DNA of 64,000 bases, from NCBI GenBank assembly GCA_946811185.2, contig OX328097.1, positions 29,783,627 through 29,847,626 of the forward strand, in the 5' to 3' direction. Made by a program: the position numbers and the translations under genes. This DNA is from Hippopus hippopus (lineage: Eukaryota; Mollusca; Bivalvia; Cardiida; Cardiidae). The number at the start of each line of letters is the position of its first letter. Within the stretch, counting starts at the first letter, position 1. The notes beneath the pieces were generated by a model. That model saw nothing but the letters and a program-made list of their open reading frames with translations. It ran no database searches and had not been told where the DNA came from. Positions 1 to 7,406 of the stretch are shown here, piece by piece.

Positions 1-93
1 ATGTGCTAGATGCCCCAGGAAAGGACAAAAGAGTAACTTAGTTGGGTGGACGTGGGAGATTCTACATGTTCAATCAGGGTGGATTGGTTCCTT

Positions 94-230
94 GGTTTTG
101 TTGTGGGATCGGTCTCGTTGTGGGAAATCTTCTGTATAGGGATATAGAGCTATATGTTGCTTTCTGAATATCTATATTTTCGTCCATAGAATAGATGGAA
201 ATCATATTTTCATTGTGTATAGCTATATGC
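94..230 (-). repeat. Coding-like block, copy 1 of 3
   Basis: This block recurs at about 427-518 and 645-781 with only a few differences. Read on the minus strand, copies 1 and 3 keep the same open frame (NENMISIYSMDENIDIQKAT), followed by a QQNQ-type low-complexity tail. The shared frame suggests decayed paralogues of a small gene rather than a simple DNA repeat. No start codon can be assigned here. Confidence 0.55.
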
Positions 231-426
231 GATACTTTTGATTGTTGACTGGTTCATTGGTTCCTGAGAAGACAAACCAAATATTTGTGGAATTGATGTC
301 ATTCTACATGTTCAATCAGAACAAAACTATAGATAGATTGTGTATAGGGATATGAATTCTACGATCACAAAAATGAACCACATTCTATATATTTTTTTGT
401 AAGAAAATTAGAACTATACAAAACTA

Positions 427-518
427 TGTGTATAGGTATATGATGCTTTCTGAATATCTATATTTTTCGTCCATAGAATAGATGGAAATCATATTTTCAT
501 TGTGTATAGCTGTATATG
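427..518 (-). repeat. Coding-like block, copy 2 of 3
   Basis: This is the shortest copy. It lacks the tail segment of copies 1 and 3, and an extra T in a T-run breaks the frame, so it looks more decayed. The sequence around it (231-560) is AT-rich with many CTATAT-like words and holds no convincing gene. Confidence 0.5.
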
Positions 519-560
519 ATATTTTCTTGGTGGAAAATAACATATAGGTATATGTACAAT

Positions 561-839
561 CTAGTGTTTTTTCGCATAGAATCCTTGGTTTTGTTGGTTC
601 CTTGGTTTTGTTGGTTTCTTGATTTTGTTGGTTCCTTGGTTTTGTTGGTTTTGTTGTGGAATCGACCTCGTTGTGGGAAATCTCCTGTATAGGGATATAA
701 AGCTATATGTTGCTTTCTGAATATCTATATTTTCGTCCATAGAATAGATGGAAATCATATTTTCATTGTGTATAGCTATATGAAAACAATGATCAAAACT
801 ATGTTTTTCTGTGGTAAAATAGAACCATACAACATACAT
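561..839 (-). CDS. Hypothetical 92-residue protein containing coding-like block copy 3
   Basis: This minus-strand ORF has a true ATG at 837-839. Residues 20 to 55 are the repeated block also seen at 94-230 and 427-518; the C-terminal third is a Q/N/K/P-rich tail made by a 17-bp tandem repeat at 583-650. I do not recognise the protein. It points the same way as the four larger ORFs to its right, so it may be the last small gene of the cluster or a remnant of one. There is no signal peptide or membrane segment. Because the frame contains a tandem repeat and the neighbouring copies are broken, it may not be expressed. Confidence 0.3.
   Translation of the reverse strand: MYVVWFYFTTEKHSFDHCFHIAIHNENMISIYSMDENIDIQKATYSFISLYRRFPTTRSIPQQNQQNQGTNKIKKPTKPRNQQNQGFYAKKH
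583..650. repeat. 17-bp tandem repeat, 4 units
   Basis: Four consecutive units of CCTTGGTTTTGTTGGTT, with changes only in the third unit. A single degenerate unit is also seen at about 88-104. It encodes the Q/N-rich tail of the ORF on the opposite strand. Confidence 0.8.
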
Positions 840-962
840 ATAGAAATATTAAAATTTGCTCAAAATCTGTATTTTCATTCACAAAATGAACCATAGAACA
901 ATATACATATGAATCTACATATACATATCTATATCAATTGGGATTTGATTCTATTTGTGCCA

Positions 963-1238
963 TCATAGATATCTTCTATTTTCTTCTTCCATATCATCAT
1001 AGATACCTTCTTTTTTCAATGCTTTTCGAAATAGATATCTCAAAGCCCCATCCAATGCTTCTACCTTTGGAGGAAAAACAATATTGAAATATTTTCGTGC
1101 TCCCCAAACCTCATCCAAAGCACAATCTTCAGACAAACGTATACCGTCTTCAAAACATTTTTGCCTCAAATCTGCGATGTATTTTGATACTTCTATAGTT
1201 GTAGCTTCATTTGAAATTTTTGACTTCATATTTTTCAT
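963..1238 (-). CDS. Hypothetical 91-residue protein
   Basis: This intronless minus-strand ORF starts at ATG 1236-1238 (a second in-frame ATG lies at 1227-1229) and ends 86 bases past the stop of the 1001-residue ORF, which is in the same orientation. The protein is charged, with a predicted helical N-terminal half (SKYIADLRQKCFEDGIRLSE), a GARKYF segment near the middle, and a basic then acidic C-terminus (FRKALKKEGIYDDMEEENRR). I do not recognise a family and see no signal peptide or membrane segment. The even composition and co-orientation with its neighbour support a real gene in the same transcription unit or gene block. Confidence 0.5.
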   Translation of the reverse strand: MKNMKSKISNEATTIEVSKYIADLRQKCFEDGIRLSEDCALDEVWGARKYFNIVFPPKVEALDGALRYLFRKALKKEGIYDDMEEENRRYL

Positions 1239-1323
1239 TTTTTCTTTAGAATTGTATTCTCAATTTGTTTCGAAAAATACTCATCTCTATGGAGAATTTA
1301 CATGCCAATATCTGAACCACAAA

Positions 1324-4300
1324 TCAACCAAAAAAACACAAATGTATATATGTATCAAAATACATATGTACATATTTTTTCTGTTCTTCAATATCACTAT
1401 CATCCAATGAATTGTTCCAATGTTTTTTCAATATCCATTTCGCATCCTTGGGTGTTCCATATATATCTCTATATAGTTGTTCTATCTCACTTTTCAAATG
1501 AAGCAAGGTTTTGTAATTTCTTTGATCATATGATTGTCGAATGAGATTTCTGTTTTCAACGTGGTACCTCTCAATACTATCCAAAAGTTGTCTTTTCAAC
1601 TTCTTTCCTCGACTCTCTTTTTCTACAATCCCTATATATTTTTGTACTTTTGCTTTTGTTTTCTGTCCAGAGATATATTCTTTTGCTATCTTCTCCTTGT
1701 TGTTTTCTTTTGTCATTTGTAAAGAATAGTCCACAAACATATCATTTTGATGTATATCATTCCATATAGCATTGATCAATTCCTTCTCATTGATGTGTGT
1801 GGATGTTTCACCTTCTGATTCAAAAGTTACTATTTTGACCAATCTATCTTTCTTTTTGTTCTTGGTTGTTTTCATTCCTGCAAATTTCACCTGTATAGGA
1901 GCATGAAGCTTTGACAAATCCCCAAGCTTGCCAAGTTCTTCTTGGAGGAAGAAACCCCAAATAGCAAACCTATCAAAAGCATCCTTCTTTTCCGGATCTT
2001 CCAAGAAAAGAATAGTTTGTTTCTTGTTCCTGTACAATCTTTCCGAATATGTATATGAAATATACTCTCCTTCCTCTTTCAGTTGGTCAGCTCTATAGAA
2101 GCTTTCAAAATCAATTTTTGTCATTCTCATAGGAACCAGTTCTTGTTTTCTATTCAAAAAGGAATTCAAACGAGTTTCAAGAGTGGAACAAATACCTGAG
2201 ATTTCACTATGTTTCATCGCGTCTTGTATACGGATACATCCTTTGCCATCTTTTTCTTTGGAAAGTTCAATGGAACCATATGGCATATAGTATATTTCGC
2301 ATTTTTTCCTCAGTTCTATCTCTCTTGTTGGAAGCTTTGTGAATATTTTTTCTGGTGCATGTTCAATCATCTTTGCTAGAGAGTATCTATCGAAAAATAC
2401 ACCTTTTTCACCTTCTTGAGTGTGGTATGCGATTCTAATACAATTGGGATATTTTCGGTATGCATATATGTATATAGAACCTTTTGATAGATGTTCTTTG
2501 ACTATTTCGTCATCAGAGAACTCTTTGAAATCCTTCTCCAAATTTCTTTTTCTTTCTTCCGCATTTTTGACCGTCTCATACTCCAAATGAATCTGTTCAT
2601 TTTCCTTCTTGCGGGTTTCAGCCTTTTGCTTTCTTTTTTCCAAAAGTTCTCCATGTATTCTTCGGGCGTTTTCATACCATTCTTCACAAATCAACTCCTG
2701 TTCTATTTCATACATCAATCGATGACGATCCTTGGTGGACATAGTAGAGAGAACTCTTGTGGTTGGTATTTGATGAAGATCAAAAAGTATAGGCTTTGTT
2801 CCTACTTTGTGTTTGTCTTTCGAATTCCACCAAATGAAAAATATATTTTTGGTATCTGGAAGCATAGAACTGGGATCTGGTATTTGTGGTTTTGTATCAC
2901 GTGGTGACTTTGTTGGTTCAGATGTGGGTACCAAAAATGTGGGACCGTTCTTCATCCAGCAGGTCAATTCAGAAAAGTCGACAGTTTTTTGTTCATCTTC
3001 CTTCTTTGTTGTAAATTCAACCATGAATATGGGGAGACCTGAGAAAGCAAAACAAGAAGCCATCCAATTCATAGCATTCTTCCATTCTTTTTCGGTGAAG
3101 GGTATCTTTCCTGTTTTTTTGTATTTCACACCAGCATATCTACTTGTATTTGGATTCCCATACCAAACATGAAAGATTTCACTTCTTGTTTTGTCTCCAA
3201 TGACAAAGCTCCTATCTATACTATTCGCGAATTGTTTCCATTGTTCGGCTCCTGGTTGAATACAATACAATTCTTTTCCTTCTACAAGCAAATATTTATT
3301 CTTTAAAACATTCGAATAGTCTTTTTTGAAGTCAAAACCATGAATTGAGACCTCCAATCTGGTTACCCCTCTCTCCAAAACGTCGGGATGGTTGAATGTT
3401 TTTCCTAGATGTTCGTCAGAACAATCCACATAGTCGTACAAATGGGATCCCTCTGGTTGAAGTACACTACCAGCCTCAAAATTTGAAACTATTTTGTTGT
3501 AGTGTTTTACCATCAAAATCTCTCCGCTTTTGGTACTTTTCCAATATTTGACTATGTTTCTTCCAGATTGTTTTCCGACATTGAAAAGAATACCCCTATC
3601 TGTTGGTAGATCATCAAAATCAATATAGTCCCCCTTGTGGTAGCTGTCAAAACCTATACTTTCAAAGTATTTCCATAGACTATCTCGTTCCAGGGTGCCA
3701 GAAAAGTCTTGTGTATAGTCAATAGAGTATAGTGACATTCCTCTCTGGTTCAGCTTTTTCTCCAAAGTTGGTAGCTTTTTCAAAACCAACTCCATAGGAA
3801 GCTCTGAAGTTTTTATTTTGCATCTGTAGACTGCGACAGCTTCTGCATTTTCACCATGATATGCTTTGAATCCTTTCATTGCCCTACTGTTGTTCCTACG
3901 CTCCAATACTTGAACCTCTTTGATGATATGCCCTCCTGATTTCATTCCTACCGTATTTGTAACATTTTGGGTACAATATTTACCAAATTCTACGATGACT
4001 ATGACCTTGAGATGGTTGATAATTCTGCTACTTGCTTCATCCTTTCCTTCTCGAAGAGTGTATTTTTCACCTCTTTTTACTACTTCATCTTTGGTAGCAA
4101 AACCAAAGATATAGAGATCATCTATGAAAACACCAAGACCGGTCAAAGGTTTCAAACAGGTCTTCCCTTTCGAGTTCTTGGTGTAGTCAACCATAGATAT
4201 ATCCGATACTAAATTCGAATCATATATATTTTCAAGTATAAGATGCTTCTTCACTGAGGAAGCGGCGCTCAATCCTAGATCCTTCAAAAATTTTTGATAC

Positions 4301-4329
4301 GCAATATCACTATTTTGAGTAGACGACAT
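1324..4329 (-). CDS. Large unrecognised 1001-residue protein, possibly replication-initiator-like
   Basis: An uninterrupted 3-kb ORF starts at ATG 4327-4329; a frame this long in such AT-rich DNA is very unlikely by chance. I cannot assign a family with confidence. Visible parts are a lysine-rich N-terminal third; a segment with IDYTQDFSG (about 203-211), KHYNKIVSNFE (275-285) and RGVTRLEVSIHGFDF (320-334), whose order loosely recalls phage and plasmid replication initiators of the Rep_trans/RstA type; a proline/threonine-rich linker near 464-492; a strongly charged K/E-rich probable coiled coil around 550-605; and a lysine-rich C-terminal half. No signal peptide or membrane segment is seen. 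It lies between smaller ORFs in the same direction. The replication role is only a lead; the reading frame itself is well supported. Confidence 0.75.
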   Translation of the reverse strand: MSSTQNSDIAYQKFLKDLGLSAASSVKKHLILENIYDSNLVSDISMVDYTKNSKGKTCLKPLTGLGVFIDDLYIFGFATKDEVVKRGEKYTLREGKDEASSRIINHLKVIVIVEFGKYCTQNVTNTVGMKSGGHIIKEVQVLERRNNSRAMKGFKAYHGENAEAVAVYRCKIKTSELPMELVLKKLPTLEKKLNQRGMSLYSIDYTQDFSGTLERDSLWKYFESIGFDSYHKGDYIDFDDLPTDRGILFNVGKQSGRNIVKYWKSTKSGEILMVKHYNKIVSNFEAGSVLQPEGSHLYDYVDCSDEHLGKTFNHPDVLERGVTRLEVSIHGFDFKKDYSNVLKNKYLLVEGKELYCIQPGAEQWKQFANSIDRSFVIGDKTRSEIFHVWYGNPNTSRYAGVKYKKTGKIPFTEKEWKNAMNWMASCFAFSGLPIFMVEFTTKKEDEQKTVDFSELTCWMKNGPTFLVPTSEPTKSPRDTKPQIPDPSSMLPDTKNIFFIWWNSKDKHKVGTKPILFDLHQIPTTRVLSTMSTKDRHRLMYEIEQELICEEWYENARRIHGELLEKRKQKAETRKKENEQIHLEYETVKNAEERKRNLEKDFKEFSDDEIVKEHLSKGSIYIYAYRKYPNCIRIAYHTQEGEKGVFFDRYSLAKMIEHAPEKIFTKLPTREIELRKKCEIYYMPYGSIELSKEKDGKGCIRIQDAMKHSEISGICSTLETRLNSFLNRKQELVPMRMTKIDFESFYRADQLKEEGEYISYTYSERLYRNKKQTILFLEDPEKKDAFDRFAIWGFFLQEELGKLGDLSKLHAPIQVKFAGMKTTKNKKKDRLVKIVTFESEGETSTHINEKELINAIWNDIHQNDMFVDYSLQMTKENNKEKIAKEYISGQKTKAKVQKYIGIVEKESRGKKLKRQLLDSIERYHVENRNLIRQSYDQRNYKTLLHLKSEIEQLYRDIYGTPKDAKWILKKHWNNSLDDSDIEEQKKYVHMYFDTYIHLCFFG

Positions 4330-4430
4330 AATTTTATACTAGCCGTATTTTGCTTATCTTGAGTAAAAAATATTTTTATTTTCATCTACCATATTGGATA
4401 TACATATGAATATATCAATCCATATCTATA

Positions 4431-4874
4431 TCATAGATTTTCAAGGAGATGTATCAGTTCTTTGTATTTTGTATCTCTTTCGGGTGGTCTTGTTCTGTGT
4501 AGATAGTATATTGCGAGTTTGTTCTTTGAAAAGCGTTTGAAAGAAGGAGATAGTTTGATTTGGGTGGTAATATAGGAGTATAGTTGTCTTTTGGATAGAA
4601 GACTACAGTCGTCAAAGAATTTGAGTATTTGTCTCTTTGGGATCCGAGGTATTTGCAAATCTTTGTGTATGATGCAAATGATTTCATCCACATATTTGGT
4701 CAAAAGTGTTTTCCATGTTTTCAAAATGAGATTTGTTTTTGGGGCTTGTTGTAAAAAGGTCTTTTGGACAGTAGAGATATAGGATAGATCATTTCGGAGT
4801 TTGAAGATTTGTTCTTGGAGAGTGGTAGAGTATAGATTGTTTGCATGGAGGAAGTTGAATATCTGGGTATCCAT
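4431..4874 (-). CDS. Hypothetical 147-residue basic protein
   Basis: This minus-strand ORF starts at ATG 4872-4874 and ends about 100 bases before the start of the 1001-residue ORF, so the two are adjacent and co-directional. The protein is basic and helix-rich (LLTKYVDEIICIIHKDLQIP, SKRQLYSYITTQIKLSPSF, LAIYYLHRTRPPERDTKYK), with no signal peptide, cysteine cluster or membrane segment. One of the three dyad motifs (4929-4959) lies about 55 bases upstream. I do not recognise the family. A small nucleic-acid-binding protein would fit the basic character, but nothing diagnostic is visible. Confidence 0.55.
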   Translation of the reverse strand: MDTQIFNFLHANNLYSTTLQEQIFKLRNDLSYISTVQKTFLQQAPKTNLILKTWKTLLTKYVDEIICIIHKDLQIPRIPKRQILKFFDDCSLLSKRQLYSYITTQIKLSPSFKRFSKNKLAIYYLHRTRPPERDTKYKELIHLLENL

Positions 4875-4924
4875 GGGATTGCTATGGGGAGTTTTGAGGC
4901 ATTTTCAAAAAATGTATTTTGTAT

Positions 4925-5107
4925 TCATATTTTGATATTCCATGTTGGGGTATCAAAATGAAATATGATTTTGAAATAAGTTTTGCTCCCTATAGAAAAA
5001 AGATACGCAATATCATTCTTCGTAGTAGTTCGACCTATATTTTTTCTAGGAAAAGTAAGATCCTTCCTGGTTTTTGTGCTATATATCGTGTACACATTTT
5101 CATCCAT
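4925..5107 (-). CDS. Hypothetical 60-residue protein behind a dyad motif
   Basis: The open frame extends further upstream (to 5137) only from a TTG codon, so I place the start at the first ATG, 5105-5107. This ATG sits directly after the dyad at 5108-5140, the same arrangement as for the repeat protein to its right. The product begins MDENVY and is basic, with an N-terminal KTRKDLTFPRKNIGRTTTK stretch. Its C-terminus is encoded by the next dyad copy (4929-4959). No family is recognised. It is short and may be a remnant, but the shared 5' arrangement argues it was once a gene of the same set. Confidence 0.35.
   Translation of the reverse strand: MDENVYTIYSTKTRKDLTFPRKNIGRTTTKNDIAYLFSIGSKTYFKIIFHFDTPTWNIKI
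4929..4959 (-). promoter_or_regulatory. Dyad motif, copy 3, before an ATG
   Basis: ATTTTGATA and its inverted match TATCAAAAT flank a short loop. On the minus strand the right arm runs straight into an ATG at 4926-4928 that opens only a 7-codon frame; the 147-residue ORF begins about 55 bases further on. It matches the copies at 5108-5140 and 5579-5611. Confidence 0.55.
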
Positions 5108-5140
5108 ATTTTGATATTCCTCCTCAAGGGGTATCAAAAT
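5108..5140 (-). promoter_or_regulatory. Dyad motif, copy 2, abutting the ATG of the 60-residue ORF
   Basis: The arms ATTTTGATATTCC and GGGGTATCAAAAT pair imperfectly around a 7-base loop. The motif ends exactly at the ATG on the minus strand. It could be a promoter or operator, or an RNA hairpin around the start codon; the sequence alone does not decide. Confidence 0.6.
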
Positions 5141-5578
5141 TTATTTGTGGGGTTCGTTGGTATATGGAGAAACTGGTTCGTTGGCGTATGGAGAAACTGG
5201 TTCGTTGGTATATGGAGAAACTGGTTCGTTGGTATATGGAAAAGTTGGATTGTTGACATACGGAGAAGCTGGTTCATTGGCATATGGAGAAGCTGGTTCG
5301 TTGGCATACGGAGAAGCTGGTTCGTTGGCGTATGGAGAAACTGGTTCGTTGGCATATGGAGAAACTGGTTCGTTGGCATATGGAAAAGTTGGATTGTTGA
5401 CATACGGAGAAGCTGGTTCATTGGCATATGGAGAAGCTGGTTCGTTGGCATACGGAGAAGCTGGTTTATTGGTATATGGAGAAGCTGGTTCATTGGCATA
5501 TGGAGAAGCTGGTTCGTTGGCATATGGAAAAGTTGGATTGTTGGCATACGGAAAAAATGAGTGTCTGTTGCTATCCAT
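5141..5578 (-). CDS. Octapeptide-repeat protein, 145 residues
   Basis: The start is ATG 5576-5578, immediately after the dyad at 5579-5611; upstream extension in frame begins with TTG only. After a short leader (MDSNRHSFF) the protein is 17 units of an eight-residue repeat, mostly PYANEPAS or PYANEPVS, with a variant PYVNNPTF or PYANNPTF at units 1, 7 and 13. That gives a higher-order period of six units, 144 bp. There is no signal peptide or membrane segment. The DNA repeat keeps other frames open too; I prefer this one because its start shares the dyad arrangement with its neighbour and because it gives a hydrophilic, proline-rich repeat. The function is unknown; a flexible structural or surface protein is a guess. 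Confidence 0.5.
   Translation of the reverse strand: MDSNRHSFFPYANNPTFPYANEPASPYANEPASPYTNKPASPYANEPASPYANEPASPYVNNPTFPYANEPVSPYANEPVSPYANEPASPYANEPASPYANEPASPYVNNPTFPYTNEPVSPYTNEPVSPYANEPVSPYTNEPHK
5146..5557. repeat. 24-bp tandem repeat, about 17 units
   Basis: The unit is close to TTGGCATATGGAGAAGCTGG plus four bases. Since 24 is a multiple of three, every frame free of stops stays open. A variant unit with AAAGTTGGATTGTTGA recurs every sixth unit, showing that blocks of six units were duplicated together. Confidence 0.9.
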
Positions 5579-5611
5579 ATTTTGATATTCCTCATCAATG
5601 GGTATCAAAAT
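5579..5611 (-). promoter_or_regulatory. Dyad motif, copy 1, abutting the ATG of the octapeptide-repeat ORF
   Basis: ATTTTGATATTCC and GGGTATCAAAAT flank a short loop. The spacing to the ATG is zero, as in copy 2. Confidence 0.6.
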
Positions 5612-5810
5612 TTATTTGTGTGGGTGAATGAATAGATATGGTAGCTGAAACGGAGTAGATATAGCAAAAAAAGAGTGTTTGTTTAAGTCTGATGAATGAT
5701 TGTGTTTGTGATATTATTATTTTCTGAAACTTTCTGGAAAATTCAAAAATTTTTTTAGCCTAATGTATGATTGATTGATGAGTCTATGACTTGGTATATT
5801 GAGGAAGTGG

Positions 5811-5913
5811 GTTAGCTGGACGTATAGGTTAGCCGGATGAAGGGATTAGCCGGACGAATAGATTAGCCGGATGTATAGGTTATCCGGACGAATAGGTTAG
5901 CCGGACGAAGGGG
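5811..5913. repeat. 17-bp tandem repeat, about 6 units
   Basis: The units are variants of GTTAGCCGGACGAATAG. This GC-richer block stands out from its AT-rich surroundings and lies near the right edge of the unknown cluster. From 5612 to 5810 I see nothing else. Confidence 0.85.
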
Positions 5914-6130
5914 TGTGGGCATCGCTTCGCTTTGCCTAAATGAAATTTTTATGTAATTAACCAGGGATATGGATGAGGAATTGAGTTAGGACAAAACGGA
6001 AAAGCTAGGACAAAAACGGGAAAAATTGGCTTTATGGTTTAATTATGGATGAATTTAAAAAAAATGGGATTTTTAACTACAAAATGGATAAAAAGTCTCA
6101 GATAACCCCTTTTATATACTACTTATAACT
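5914..6130. other. Junction zone between the unknown cluster and the SDR array
   Basis: No gene is visible. The stretch is AT-rich with a short direct repeat of GGACAAAAACGG-like words at 5980-6025. Similarity to the downstream flank of the SDR units begins at about 6131, so the edge of the foreign cluster lies somewhere here. No clear target-site duplication or inverted terminus could be found. Confidence 0.4.
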
Positions 6131-6251
6131 CTTTCGCTGTCATTGAAAACTTTAACAATGCAGACGGTGTAGATGACCTACATCATTTTAAATTGCGGTG
6201 AAATAGAGGATCTAACATTAGTCGGCATTTGATTTAAAAAAAAAATAAAAA

Positions 6252-6456
<205 letters not shown>

Positions 6457-6734
6457 CGAGCCTCTGGCCAGCTCAATAACCTTATGTCGACGAATTTTAT
6501 AAACTTTTGTCTCAAAAGCCAACAATAATCCGATTCTTTTTATCATACTAGTATAACATTTTTTTTCAGCAATTATCGGTCAGAATATACAAATCTATGT
6601 ATACATGCACAAGCGGTAATTTTCTTAAAAAAAAAAAAAAAAAACCTGATTCACTCCTTTGTGTTGTTTGCTCCTATCATATTCTTCGAAGATTGGCTTA
6701 CATATGCTATGACACATCACTATCTTGTACAGAA

Positions 6735-6905
6735 TAAATACGTAACATTATGTTGTTGTACTTTTTTCTTGTGCTTGTATTTGATTCAAGCAGTGTGGGA
6801 AAATTTGATATCGCGCAGGCCTACATGTCAAAATTTTCTTACTCAACGAGAAGCAAATAAAGCAACAGAAAAGTTACTAAAACTTAATATTCCTTTTATT
6901 AAATA
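6735..6905. mobile_element. Foldback element, AT-rich type, copy 1
   Basis: The outer ends resemble ATGCTGTAATAACTTTCCT and its complement, and the interior carries GAAAATTTGATATCGCGC. Related copies are at 7236-7406 and 58738-58912. There is no coding capacity. Confidence 0.5.
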
Positions 6906-7235
6906 CCTAGAACTTTCAACGACAAAATTTTACTAACATTTTAATTTTATTCGGAAATAGTAAACAAAATTTGACAAATACTGGTTTAGTGGGCAGTAAT
7001 TTCGTTTTCATGAACAGTGGGTGAATATCATAGCCTAATATTTTGACCAATAAAATCGAAAATCAATATGTAAGTAATCTGTGCGCGAGATACCTAACCA
7101 TACAATATTTGGAACTATATTTGACGCTGTGAAAATTATCCGGTTGAAATACATGCTTCGCACGCGGATAAAATATCATACAAGACAGGGAAAAAAAAAA
7201 TCTACACACTTTGAAATACGGTTCAAGCATATAAT

Positions 7236-7406
7236 AAAGGAATATTATGCTGTAGTAACTTTCCTGGCGCTAGTATTTGTTTCTCGTCGTGCAGGAAAAA
7301 TTTGACATCTCGATCGACCTTTGGTCCCGCGCGATATCAAATTTTCTCACGCTGCTGAATTAAATAAAAGCACAAGGAAAGTTATTACAGCATAACATTA
7401 CGTATT
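7236..7406. mobile_element. Foldback element, AT-rich type, copy 2
   Basis: The left arm near 7245 (TATGCTGTAGTAACTTTCCT) pairs with the right arm near 7380 (AGGAAAGTTATTACAGCATA). Both arms continue inward with GAAAAATTTGA and TCAAATTTTC. It is the clearest copy of this foldback. Confidence 0.65.

Noticed and set aside
2491..4212. Several plus-strand ORFs of 60-140 residues opposite the 1001-residue gene
   Set aside because: They are antisense shadows, rich in Phe, Ser and Leu as expected from the complement of Lys/Glu-rich codons.
5134..5585. Long ORFs in other frames and on the plus strand over the 24-bp repeat
   Set aside because: The repeat length is a multiple of three, so open frames arise automatically. 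Only the minus-strand frame starting after the dyad has a start arrangement shared with a neighbour.
6661..7305. ORFs of 91 and 74 residues right of the microsatellite
   Set aside because: They overlap foldback elements and the 3' flank remnant, which is non-coding in the other units.
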